NCBI GenBank assembly: GCA_039984955.1
Contig: JBDWTN010000007.1
Coordinates: 2,240,501 to 2,304,500, forward strand
DNA from: Marinobacter alexandrii
GTDB taxonomy: Bacteria; Bacteroidota; Bacteroidia; Cytophagales; Cyclobacteriaceae
Direction of reading: 5' to 3'
DNA: 64,000 nt
Shown: in pieces, positions 17,939-25,634 of the stretch
Numbering within the stretch: the first letter of the stretch is position 1
Layout of the letters: the number at the start of each line of letters is the position of its first letter
Notes under the pieces: model-generated
Told to the model about the DNA's origin: nothing
Databases searched by the model: none
Seen by the model: only the letters and a program-made list of their open reading frames with translations
Made by a program: the position numbers and the translations under genes

Positions 17939-18319
17939 CTAATTAACTAGGAAGAGATCTACTAGAAAAAGTGCTATCCCTGCTACTGCGAGCAGACTGA
18001 ATTTATTTGATACTGAATTAGCATAATAGATGTACTTCCCGTGCTTAATAATATCAATTTCATCATGTATTTGAAAGTATCGACCAGAAGTACTAGCAAA
18101 TTTCACCCAACCACTTTGCATCGTTCCAGATGAATCTGTATACTCAACTATTGGATATTCCAGTGTAGTCCAGGTACCTCCCACTCTACGGAATTTACTT
18201 TCGTAACCAGTTACTATTGCTTTAGATCTGACACCATTCCTCCTGATTGCCTTAACCCTGAGGAAAGTTGTAACACCTAGTGCTACAAGAAAGAGTCCAA
18301 CGAGTGATAAAATGCTCAA
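17939..18319 (-). CDS. Cassette: DUF3592-like membrane protein
   Basis: 126 residues, apparently from TTG 18319, since an in-frame stop lies just upstream and no ATG fits. One membrane helix at each end (about 3-20 and 106-123) around a soluble beta-rich part, KAIVTGYESKF...YPIVEYTDSSG...GDEIDII-like, which matches the DUF3592 layout. The role of DUF3592 is not established. The TAG stop shares a base with the repeat at 17923-17939. Confidence 0.68.
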   Translation of the reverse strand: MSILSLVGLFLVALGVTTFLRVKAIRRNGVRSKAIVTGYESKFRRVGGTWTTLEYPIVEYTDSSGTMQSGWVKFASTSGRYFQIHDEIDIIKHGKYIYYANSVSNKFSLLAVAGIALFLVDLFLVN

Positions 18320-18351
18320 TGCTTAATTATTCGTTTTATGAGACAACTTAG

Positions 18352-18819
18352 CTATTTGGTGGTTACGTAAAGTGATTTTTCAATCGTACCTAAAAACTGT
18401 CCTAAATGACCTTTGTCTTTTGAATTAAAGATTCCGAAAATCTGAACTTCTCTTCCATTTATACGCTCCTCAAAATTGGCTACTATTATAGTATCATAAT
18501 CAAAGCCTTCAACCCAAATTTGATTTGAGCCAAAACTTAAACGAACATTTTCAAATATGTAGGTGTATTTTCCCGAAATCAAAATCGTATCTCCATTAAA
18601 ATCCTCGGGGTTTTCACTTATCGTATTCCAGCTAACTTCAGACAGGCCATCAATAAGATTCTCATCGCCCATCGAAAACCTGCAATTGTTTGAGGAATAA
18701 TTCCAGCTCCCTCCCTGATCAAGACAATTGTCGCTCTTAAAAAATCTTACAACTCTCGGGTACCCCAAAGCTAATATTGCAATCAGCACAACTAATGTTA
18801 TGAAAAGGTTCCTATTCAT
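18352..18819 (-). CDS. Cassette: membrane-anchored exported protein
   Basis: 155 residues starting at the repeat ATG (18817-18819). An N-terminal anchor (MNRNLFITLVVLIAILALGY) is followed by an extracytoplasmic domain with CLDQGGSWNYSSNNC, a Cys pair likely to form a disulphide, and beta strands resembling an OB-like fold (DTILISGKYTYIFENVRL, GREVQIFGIF). Family not recognised. Confidence 0.62.
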   Translation of the reverse strand: MNRNLFITLVVLIAILALGYPRVVRFFKSDNCLDQGGSWNYSSNNCRFSMGDENLIDGLSEVSWNTISENPEDFNGDTILISGKYTYIFENVRLSFGSNQIWVEGFDYDTIIVANFEERINGREVQIFGIFNSKDKGHLGQFLGTIEKSLYVTTK

Positions 18820-18836
18820 TCGTTTTGTGAGACAGA

Positions 18837-19592
18837 TTAGTCTGGGTTATAACCGAGTGATTTGGCTTGTTCAATAAACTTGGATGACTTTTTCTTATCA
18901 CCCCTTTCAAGATATAGTTGACCTAAGAAATAACTTCCTTCACCGTCATTCTTTAGCTTATTCCTTACACTGACTAGCAATTCAAAAGCTCTGGAATCAT
19001 TAGAAGCAAAATATGTTTTTCCAAGAAGCAAATCAACTTTAGCTTTATTGTATCCAATGATATTCTCTGTTTCATTTTTACCTTTTTCGATAGCTGCAAT
19101 TACTTCTTGATATCTTTTAATTCCAAAATAAGCCTGTGCTTTTCCATAATATCCATCAATCAAAGTTGAGTTAATCATAATGGCCTTGTCAAACCTCTGA
19201 ATTGCCTGATTGTACTCCTTTTGTAAAAGCATTGCGTTTCCAAGAGTCACGTACGCTGAATAGTTTTCATTTAACCTAATTGATTTCTCAGCTAGTTCGA
19301 TTGCTTTAACTGGATTTCCGAGAATGCGATGCATGGACCCAGCTAGATAATAAGCATCACAGAAACTACTATCTAACTCTATTGCTTTATTGAAATTCTT
19401 CAAAGCCTTACTATGATAATCTCCAACTCGGGCCATTAATATTTCTATTCCCTTTTTTGAAGCTAAAAAAGCATTATACGAGTTAGCTTGACAGAATTGT
19501 TTATACTCATTTATGAAGTTATCCTTAGGGTTATGCTGAGCAATCAATGAAAGAAAAGCTAAAAAGAAGAAGCTTGAAATTAAGTTACGCAT
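18837..19592 (-). CDS. Cassette: exported TPR-repeat protein
   Basis: 251 residues with a signal peptide (MRNLISSFFFLAFLSLIAQ). At least four tetratricopeptide repeats run through the mature part (for example ALKNFNKAIELDSSFCDAYY, NPVKAIELAEKSIRLNENYS, YNQAIQRFDKAIMINSTLID, YQEVIAAIEKGK). TPRs are protein-binding scaffolds; the partner is unknown. Located in the periplasm or outside. Starts 11 bp after the repeat at 19603. Confidence 0.85.
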   Translation of the reverse strand: MRNLISSFFFLAFLSLIAQHNPKDNFINEYKQFCQANSYNAFLASKKGIEILMARVGDYHSKALKNFNKAIELDSSFCDAYYLAGSMHRILGNPVKAIELAEKSIRLNENYSAYVTLGNAMLLQKEYNQAIQRFDKAIMINSTLIDGYYGKAQAYFGIKRYQEVIAAIEKGKNETENIIGYNKAKVDLLLGKTYFASNDSRAFELLVSVRNKLKNDGEGSYFLGQLYLERGDKKKSSKFIEQAKSLGYNPD

Positions 19593-19625
19593 TTACTAAA
19601 ATTATTCGTTTTGTGAGACACAATT

Positions 19626-20219
19626 CTATTTATTTTCAATTGGATTTCCTGATGAATCATAGAGAACGGATTTTTCGTTAGAACCCCTATTCTTCTTTCG
19701 CTCCTGAAATTTAGTTATCCAAAATGGAACCGTTAAAAGTGGACCTAGTATCCATCCCAAAACAGAAATTAAATCCCTTAGATTATCGTAAGTAGGTTTT
19801 ATAACTTTTAAGGAAATTCTATGATTTCTATCCCCGATCTTAACATTAATGCTTTGATCCCCGAGATATTTTGGCAAGACATTCCATGACATATTAGTGA
19901 TTCCATGCAACCAAAATTGACCACTAGGACCACTTACTTCAAATGCGGCTGCTTGAACTTGAATTTGAGCTAAGCAACTATCACCTGTATTCCCAATTTC
20001 GAACTCCAAATCAAACGATTCATGGATTATTACTTTCCCCTCAGGATACCTGTGACCAGAGATAAATACGTCACAAGATTTAAGTGAATCAGTTAGGCTC
20101 GCGTACCAGGACTGGGTATACTCAACTTCATTTCGTGGTAAGAAGATATTAGAAATACCAATTAATAGGATGAAGACTCCTAAAAATGCAAATCTTTTAG
20201 CAGATTTCTGGTTTATCAT
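19626..20219 (-). CDS. Cassette: two-helix membrane protein with extracytoplasmic beta domain
   Basis: 197 residues. Membrane helices at about 9-27 and 152-170 enclose a beta-sandwich-like middle (LEFEIGNTGDSCLAQIQVQAAAFEVSG), reminiscent of CARDB/Ig-like domains; the cytoplasmic tail is basic. Starts 36 bp after the repeat at 20255. Family not assigned. Confidence 0.6.
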   Translation of the reverse strand: MINQKSAKRFAFLGVFILLIGISNIFLPRNEVEYTQSWYASLTDSLKSCDVFISGHRYPEGKVIIHESFDLEFEIGNTGDSCLAQIQVQAAAFEVSGPSGQFWLHGITNMSWNVLPKYLGDQSINVKIGDRNHRISLKVIKPTYDNLRDLISVLGWILGPLLTVPFWITKFQERKKNRGSNEKSVLYDSSGNPIENK

Positions 20220-20290
20220 AAGCTCGAAATATTATCCAATGTACAGTATGGTTCGTTTCGTTTTGTGAGACAAAATTGACAAACCAAATC

Positions 20291-20476
20291 TTAACATTTA
20301 CAATTGATTCTTAACTTACCACAGTAGCCACAATACTTTTCATGGACATAATAAGCTCGCGCTAACCTTACATTTTTTACAAACCCAGGCTTAAATTCAA
20401 AGCCACACATTCTGCAGTAGTTATGCCCTTGGCTCTCGTACTCATTACAATCACTACATCTTTCCTTACTGATCAT
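20291..20476 (-). CDS. Cassette: small double zinc-ribbon protein
   Basis: 61 residues from ATG 20476. CSDCNEY...CRMCGF forms one zinc ribbon and CGYCGKLRINCKC a second set of cysteines at the C-terminus. Probably a cytoplasmic protein- or nucleic-acid-binding module. Starts next to the variant repeat at 20481. Confidence 0.65.
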   Translation of the reverse strand: MISKERCSDCNEYESQGHNYCRMCGFEFKPGFVKNVRLARAYYVHEKYCGYCGKLRINCKC

Positions 20477-20497
20477 ATTCAATTTCGTTTTGTGAGC

Positions 20498-21169
20498 TTA
20501 AATTTTGAGTTTCATTCTCAGATTTAGTTCTTTCTTATAGGCAGTTTCTTTATCCAATCCATACAATTCGATTTGCTCACGTATCAATCCATCATACCAG
20601 GTTGAGTAGCTATCAAAAGTGTTGTCACCACATATTTCTTTAGATTTTAGAAAGAATTGCTTGCTAGGGAATACCTCAATATAATTTAAGGCATTGTAGT
20701 TGTCGAATTCAGACACAGATCTTGATTCCATCGGTTTAACCATACTCTTCAGATCGTTATGATCCGGGAATAAGCATATCTCTAAATGCTGGTTATTCTC
20801 AAATGAAGACAACCAACCAATGATTTGATTTTCTTGCAGTGTCTGAACAAGTTTTTCTCTTTTTCTAAAATCCCTTTGCTTAATATCTAAATCATCAATT
20901 TCAGTTTCAAGTGGGTAACTATTTTGGTAAATCTCAACAATTGAAGATATCGCCCTTGCCCTTCGATCAATATAACTCACCATAAAGACTAAATCAATGT
21001 CGCTAACAACCTTCCAAACTTGGGGTGTTGGGTTATTTCCCTGGCTATGAATAGCAATAGTATTAAGCGAAAAGAAGATGCAATCTCTATAATCGAACCC
21101 ATTTCCAAGTCGAACTAAAAATGTACCCTTTGGCACTATGGCATGTCCATATTTTGTTACTGGACTCAC
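20498..21169 (-). CDS. Cassette: hypothetical cytoplasmic protein
   Basis: 223 residues, GTG start at 21169 forced by an in-frame stop directly upstream. No signal or membrane segment. Motifs GTFLVRLGNGFDYRDCIFFSL and VFMVSYIDRRARAIS suggest an alpha/beta fold. Not recognised. The repeat at 21174 precedes it. Confidence 0.6.
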   Translation of the reverse strand: MSPVTKYGHAIVPKGTFLVRLGNGFDYRDCIFFSLNTIAIHSQGNNPTPQVWKVVSDIDLVFMVSYIDRRARAISSIVEIYQNSYPLETEIDDLDIKQRDFRKREKLVQTLQENQIIGWLSSFENNQHLEICLFPDHNDLKSMVKPMESRSVSEFDNYNALNYIEVFPSKQFFLKSKEICGDNTFDSYSTWYDGLIREQIELYGLDKETAYKKELNLRMKLKI

Positions 21170-21193
21170 GGATTATTCGTTTTGTGAGACTAC

Positions 21194-21949
21194 TTAATGG
21201 ACATCAATTCCATCAAAAAAGATCTCTGAAATCACAGTATCATCGTATTTGTCCCCTTTATACACTTCGAGAATCTCAAACTTAAGTGTCCAGGATTCTT
21301 CCTTTTTTAGTTCTTCGAAATCTGCTCGATTACCTTTGCCAAATTGGCCAATCTTGAATTTCTGTTCAGCAATTCTATCTTCCAACAAGAGAATACCTAC
21401 TGGAGTATCATTATAATACACCTTCAATTTTTTTACTCTCGAATTAGCCCTCCATGAGGATTCACTTTTCACATAACCATTTACAACGATAATGTCCGTG
21501 ACTCTCGGACTTTCAGGAGCAAATTCATAAATTAAAAATTCTCCAATTCCATACCCTTTCACTCCTTCTACCCAAGCATTTTTATAGCTTAAATCATGAG
21601 CATTCTTTGGTATATAAATATTGCTACCCTGTGATTGTAAGTAGCTAGAAGCAGTCACTTCACGAGGACCACCGCCACAGTACCAACTACAACCTTCACC
21701 AACAATGTCCCACATATCTTTGTAAACTTCACCATATTTTTCAAATACAGTTTTCTCTTTTTGAGATAATTCTTCCCAAGACTTTTCTCCACTATTCAAG
21801 GCCTTCATGGCTTTATCCTTGACTGCCCATTCGGCTTGAGCTTCGACTCCAAAATCCAACGCCTTAACCTCAGGTGTGAAGACCTTAAATTCCTGACTCC
21901 ACATAATTTGAGAAAAGATCATTAAGATGCTAAACATTAAGAATTTCAT
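21194..21949 (-). CDS. Cassette: exported NADase-type glycan-binding-domain protein
   Basis: 251 residues from ATG 21949 (an ATG at 21973 overlaps a decayed repeat). Signal peptide MKFLMFSILMIFSQIMWSQ. The C-terminal ~150 residues have the pattern of the discoidin-like glycan-binding domain often fused to NADases: NAHDLSYKNAWVEGVKGYG, IIVVNGYVKS, RVKKLKVYYN, LKFEILEVYKG and DTVISEIFFDG. CSWYCGGG precedes it. No NADase catalytic domain is present, so it probably binds carbohydrate at the surface. Confidence 0.72.
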   Translation of the reverse strand: MKFLMFSILMIFSQIMWSQEFKVFTPEVKALDFGVEAQAEWAVKDKAMKALNSGEKSWEELSQKEKTVFEKYGEVYKDMWDIVGEGCSWYCGGGPREVTASSYLQSQGSNIYIPKNAHDLSYKNAWVEGVKGYGIGEFLIYEFAPESPRVTDIIVVNGYVKSESSWRANSRVKKLKVYYNDTPVGILLLEDRIAEQKFKIGQFGKGNRADFEELKKEESWTLKFEILEVYKGDKYDDTVISEIFFDGIDVH

Positions 21950-21984
21950 TCTTGTAATTGTTTTAGTTCGCATTGTGAAAACGT

Positions 21985-22137
21985 CTATGTTTTCAATTTA
22001 GCCCAGAATAATATTACAATAAGCATGGTGATAAGCAAAATTATCATAGCAATTCCAGCAACCCTATTCGAACGAGCTTGCTGCTTCAAAGCTCTTTTCC
22101 TTACTTCAATCAAATCCTCGGGCTCTTCCTCTTTCAT
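21985..22137 (-). CDS. Cassette: 50-residue single-pass membrane protein (copy B)
   Basis: Too short for many gene finders but clear from its twin at 12879-13031 (46 of 50 residues identical). Starts at the repeat ATG 22135-22137; one membrane helix at about 26-46. Retention of the frame in both copies implies coding selection or very recent copying. Confidence 0.68.
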   Translation of the reverse strand: MKEEEPEDLIEVRKRALKQQARSNRVAGIAMIILLITMLIVILFWAKLKT

Positions 22138-22165
22138 TCGTTTTGTGAGGCTTGGTTATTTATTC

Positions 22166-22627
22166 TCAATTTCTCTTTTCCAGATTATCGTTAAGTCTTC
22201 TCAATTCAATTAAAATTGAATCTATCTTATTTATTTTATCCATAAAAAGGAATTCAAATTCAGAATCTCCACTTGTCATCGGTTCGAAATTATCTCTTAA
22301 ATCGATTGTATCACTCTGATTGATAAATCGACTTGAGGTCCCAAGCACAATAACTATTGCTTTCCCTCCAAGTAAACCATCATTAATCACTTTTAACTCT
22401 GAATCCAATGGGACTTCTTTAATCTGCTGATTTAAACTAATTGATACTAGAATTGAATTTCTTGAGGATATACTAAAGCCCTCTACTTTTCCAATAACTA
22501 GACCATTAGTATATACTGAGGAAGAAGTTGTAAGTCCATCTGCATTATCAATTTCAATTAAGAAACTCCTTCTATTCGAGCAAGAACACAATAACACTGT
22601 CAACAAGATGGTAATATATTTCTTCAT
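22166..22627 (-). CDS. Cassette: MlaD/MCE-domain lipoprotein
   Basis: 153 residues from the repeat ATG at 22625. Lipoprotein signal with cysteine in LLCSCSN. The following ~95 residues match an MCE domain: DNADGLTTSSSVYTNGLVIG, KVEGFSI, a GLLGGKAIVI turn and QSDTIDL. MCE proteins form rings that move lipids between membranes. This copy lacks the usual N-terminal membrane helix, carries a coiled-coil tail, and has no permease or ATPase gene nearby, so it may join a host complex. Confidence 0.75.
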   Translation of the reverse strand: MKKYITILLTVLLCSCSNRRSFLIEIDNADGLTTSSSVYTNGLVIGKVEGFSISSRNSILVSISLNQQIKEVPLDSELKVINDGLLGGKAIVIVLGTSSRFINQSDTIDLRDNFEPMTSGDSEFEFLFMDKINKIDSILIELRRLNDNLEKRN

Positions 22628-22632
22628 TCGTT

Positions 22633-22956
22633 TTATGAGACAGATTTGAGTTCGTCATTAATAATTGAGTTAATCACTCCTGTTCCAACAATTCTATCTC
22701 CCTCTTTGAACTCAAAACTTAAACCCTTATCGAGTTTACCTGCAAAGTAATCAACACTTGCGATTCGAATTCTAGCTTCTACTTTATTTCCGGGGAATGC
22801 TCGGGAAACACCAATAAATTCTTGCTCACCTGATGTCTGCATGGAGTCGAAAGGGAATTGAATACCAGGCCTATATCCTAAACTAACAGGACTTGTTCTA
22901 CCACCCTCATCTTCCGTTAAGTAGTAGAGAGTCGCTATAAAGTCAGGTGATTTCAT
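22633..22956 (-). CDS. Cassette: stand-alone EF-Tu domain III-like protein (copy A)
   Basis: 107 residues from the repeat ATG at 22954. The sequence follows the C-terminal domain of elongation factor Tu: TEDEGGRTSPVSLGYRP, then GNKVEARIRI, GLSFEFKEGDRIVGTGVI (compare GLRFAIREGGRTVGAGVV in EF-Tu). The GTPase domain and domain II are absent. In EF-Tu this domain binds tRNA, EF-Ts and several toxins, so an EF-Tu mimic is conceivable. A paralogue is at 29501-29818. Confidence 0.78.
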   Translation of the reverse strand: MKSPDFIATLYYLTEDEGGRTSPVSLGYRPGIQFPFDSMQTSGEQEFIGVSRAFPGNKVEARIRIASVDYFAGKLDKGLSFEFKEGDRIVGTGVINSIINDELKSVS

Positions 22957-22969
22957 TCGTTTTGTAAGA

Positions 22970-23395
22970 CTAATCAGCTTGGTGAATCCATGTTAATTTA
23001 CCATCCAGAAAGGTGATTATTCCACCGCCTGAAGGGTCCAACTTACCAACATAAACTCCATCATTTTGAAGAGTAACTGCTCGATCACCAGCTATATCGC
23101 CATTATCCTCAAAGTAAATCTCATAGGTTTTCCTACCCGTAAAAATCTTCCAATACTCAACCCAGCCAAAATCCTCATGCTCTATCAATTGATTTGGATT
23201 TTCACATCCGATTATCACTTCATCCAGCAAGTCTCCCCCAATAATTCTTAGTTGTTTGCAATTATTATAATCAATAAAATAGATACTCTCTTCTAATCCT
23301 TTTCCATCTATATCTACTTTTAACGTATCAGTTAATGATTGAGCTGATCCGTATATTGAGAACAGCAATAGTAATGTTTTAATAAGTGGTTTCAT
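22970..23395 (-). CDS. Cassette: small exported protein
   Basis: 141 residues with signal peptide MKPLIKTLLLLFSIYGSAQS. The mature part is beta-rich with many Gly and Asp residues (DIDGKGLEESIYFIDYNN...), like VCBS/FG-GAP-style beta repeats seen in exported proteins, but too short to assign. Last gene of a three-gene cassette; overlaps 23392-23931 by ATGA-type coupling. Its stop shares a base with the repeat at 22954-22970. Confidence 0.62.
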   Translation of the reverse strand: MKPLIKTLLLLFSIYGSAQSLTDTLKVDIDGKGLEESIYFIDYNNCKQLRIIGGDLLDEVIIGCENPNQLIEHEDFGWVEYWKIFTGRKTYEIYFEDNGDIAGDRAVTLQNDGVYVGKLDPSGGGIITFLDGKLTWIHQAD

Positions 23396-23931
23396 TCCTT
23401 TACTAAGCGTCTAATTTGATTGATTTCTTCTCTAAGAACAACCAATGCTCGTTGCTTATATTCTGCTTCTTTGATCGCCATTTCAAGATACCAGTCAGCT
23501 GGACTAGTCTCATAATCTATGTCCTTAACTGGTGGTGGTACGCTAACTTTCGGATTATCCGATAGTAAAAATGGAAAATTGAAACTTCTTGAAATTCCAC
23601 AATCACCTATATCAATGGTCTTATTCTTCTTACTAATGTTTGTATAGACCAACCATGTTCCATCTCTTTTTCTCGGAACTTGTGAACAACTATTTAGGTA
23701 TTGACCAACAATTGTCGAATCCCTGTAGTCGCCTTTAAGTACTTCAATAATCTTCATGGTGTAGTAGCCACCTTCATTAATATCACTGATAGCATATCCG
23801 ATAAAAATTAAATTATGCTCATCATATGATTCTTTCTGTTCTGTTTGTAAATCGCTAATCATCCCACATGAGCAAGAAAATGCCCTCGGAGAAAGAATAA
23901 TTAAAACAAAGATGATATAGATACGCTTCAT
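23392..23931 (-). CDS. Cassette: exported NTR/TIMP-like protein
   Basis: 179 residues with signal peptide ending in FSCSCG. CSCGMISDLQ...LIFIGYAI...MKIIEVLKGDYRDSTIVG...CSQVPRKRDGTWLVYTN matches the netrin-like/TIMP-type layout common in exported Bacteroidota proteins (an N-terminal CSC followed by an OB-like barrel). Function of bacterial members is unclear. Middle gene of a three-gene unit without internal repeats. Confidence 0.65.
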   Translation of the reverse strand: MKRIYIIFVLIILSPRAFSCSCGMISDLQTEQKESYDEHNLIFIGYAISDINEGGYYTMKIIEVLKGDYRDSTIVGQYLNSCSQVPRKRDGTWLVYTNISKKNKTIDIGDCGISRSFNFPFLLSDNPKVSVPPPVKDIDYETSPADWYLEMAIKEAEYKQRALVVLREEINQIRRLVKE

Positions 23932-23949
23932 TTTGCTATAAGGGATACT

Positions 23950-24372
23950 TTACTTATCAATACCAAACTTAATAGGCATTACTAATTTTTGTCTCATTGG
24001 GGTGCCTTGAATGTTTGCGGGTATCCAATTTGGCATTTCCCCCACCATCCGTAATGCGGCTTCGTTACATGATTTACAAGCATCAATTCCTCTTAGAATT
24101 ACGGGTTCTTTTATTGCTCCTTGTTGATCTACTACGAATGACACAAAAACTCTTCCTTGAATAAATTTTTCTGAATTCCGCTTGAGAGTTGTAGCCACGA
24201 ATTGATTGAGCTTATCATTTCCTCCTGGAAACTGGGCTATTATTTCAACTCGACAACCTATCAATGTTGTTTTCACAATCTCACTATTACCCTCAGAACT
24301 TGCTTTAGAAACACGCAAGTCATTTTCAGTACAACTTAGGATGGCCAGAGAAAGTAGCAAAAGATATTTCAC
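23950..24372 (-). CDS. Cassette: lipoprotein with TonB C-terminal-like domain
   Basis: 140 residues. Lipobox-like LAILSCTEN at the N-terminus, then a TonB C-terminal fold: FVATTLKRNSEKFIQGRVFV, FVVDQQGAIKEPVILRGID, NEAALRMVGEMPNWIPA and MPIKFGIDK. True TonB transmits energy to outer-membrane receptors and has a membrane helix; here the domain is on a lipoprotein, so energy transduction is unlikely. First gene of the three-gene cassette, 36 bp after the repeat at 24408. Confidence 0.75.
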   Translation of the reverse strand: MKYLLLLSLAILSCTENDLRVSKASSEGNSEIVKTTLIGCRVEIIAQFPGGNDKLNQFVATTLKRNSEKFIQGRVFVSFVVDQQGAIKEPVILRGIDACKSCNEAALRMVGEMPNWIPANIQGTPMRQKLVMPIKFGIDK

Positions 24373-24433
24373 AAAATGAAATACTCAATAACTATGCCGA
24401 TAGATTCTGTTCGTTTTGTGAGACTTCTAAATG

Positions 24434-24850
24434 TTACTTATAGAGTTTTTCAATCTCTTTGATGTCGTCATTCACAAAGTACTCCAGATATCTAATGGCA
24501 TCAGTTAAGCTATAATCCCAAATATCATCAACCACCATTTTCTCTTTCTCTCCAAGAATACCGAAAAGAACCTTAACCTTCTTTGGCCTATTGTACCACA
24601 GTGAAAAACTAAGCTCTTTTCTATCGTTATATATAGCAGTAAGAGTGAAACTGTGATTTGTATTAGTATTGATAAACTCTAATGAGGGACTATAGTGTAC
24701 ATTTTCCACACCAAGCTTTTCGGTAAGCTCCAACTGACTGATCCAGGGGTATCTTTTTGCATTCTCTAAAACTTGGTCTCCATTCAAGATCTCATCAAAG
24801 TATTGAATTTCACTCTTATCGGGAAGGCAGATCGTATATTTAAATTTCAT
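24434..24850 (-). CDS. Cassette: hypothetical cytoplasmic protein
   Basis: 138 residues, no signal. Alpha/beta composition with FEW aromatic-rich strands (LSFSLWYNRPKKVKVLFGIL) and a C-terminal helix. Possibly an immunity-type small protein, but without evidence. Starts five bases from the repeat at 24855; stops ten bases from the one at 24408. Confidence 0.6.
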   Translation of the reverse strand: MKFKYTICLPDKSEIQYFDEILNGDQVLENAKRYPWISQLELTEKLGVENVHYSPSLEFINTNTNHSFTLTAIYNDRKELSFSLWYNRPKKVKVLFGILGEKEKMVVDDIWDYSLTDAIRYLEYFVNDDIKEIEKLYK

Positions 24851-24872
24851 ACTTTATTCGTTTTGTGAGACA

Positions 24873-25538
24873 TTAGGGGTTAAGAATTGGAGTAAGAAAC
24901 TTCATTAAGTTCTTCTCATTAATTCGATTTACTTCATCCCAATCCATTTTGTCGTTTGGAAAAGCAGCTCCTCTAGAAATATCAAGAATCTTCTTCTCAG
25001 TGTCAATCAAATATGTAGTTGGAAAATCCAGCAGGTGCTCAAATCCAGATATGGATAAAGTCCTCTGGTCGGACGGAGGATTTAATGCAGGAATGAGAAT
25101 TATTTTGTCATCATAACGAGTAGCCATTTTTTTCATCTTATTCTTAGTGTCAGCAAATAAGACAATGATTTGAAGCTTATCACTATACTTGCTGGCAACC
25201 TTATTTAAAGTTGGTATTTCACCATAGCAAGGAGCACACCAAGATGCTGAAGTTACGATTAAGATAGATTTTTCAAATTCATCAGTATTAATGTTTCTTT
25301 TCTTCAGTGTCCTGAATTCATAGTTCGAAAGATATCTTCCTTTAATACAACTGTTTACCAAAGAGTCGAATAGATTCCTTCCTAACTCATAGTCTTTAGA
25401 TACTAAAAAAGCATCATTTGACTTCTGACTCAGATCCAAGACGCAATCCAAATTGTCTTTATAGTATTCTTTAATGCTTTGAGAATTAGCCTGGAAGAAA
25501 CATACAAAGAATAAAGTGGTTACTAATATCTTTTTCAT
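24873..25538 (-). CDS. Cassette: exported thioredoxin-like protein (TlpA type)
   Basis: 221 residues from ATG 25538. Signal peptide MKKILVTTLFFVCFFQANSQ, then a thioredoxin fold with the redox motif WCAPC within SASWCAPCYGEIPTLNKVASK, DKLQIIVLFAD and a cis-Pro loop DFPTTYLID. TlpA/ResA-type proteins reduce or isomerise disulphides in the periplasm. An N-terminal extension of about 75 residues precedes the fold. The repeat is at 25548. Confidence 0.85.
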   Translation of the reverse strand: MKKILVTTLFFVCFFQANSQSIKEYYKDNLDCVLDLSQKSNDAFLVSKDYELGRNLFDSLVNSCIKGRYLSNYEFRTLKKRNINTDEFEKSILIVTSASWCAPCYGEIPTLNKVASKYSDKLQIIVLFADTKNKMKKMATRYDDKIILIPALNPPSDQRTLSISGFEHLLDFPTTYLIDTEKKILDISRGAAFPNDKMDWDEVNRINEKNLMKFLTPILNP

Positions 25539-25634
25539 TATCGTTAATATTCGCTTTTTGAGACGCAAAATAGTTATTAGTAAAAATACTATGCTTCATA
25601 TTTCTTTATTTTAAGGTGAACTGATAATGATTAT

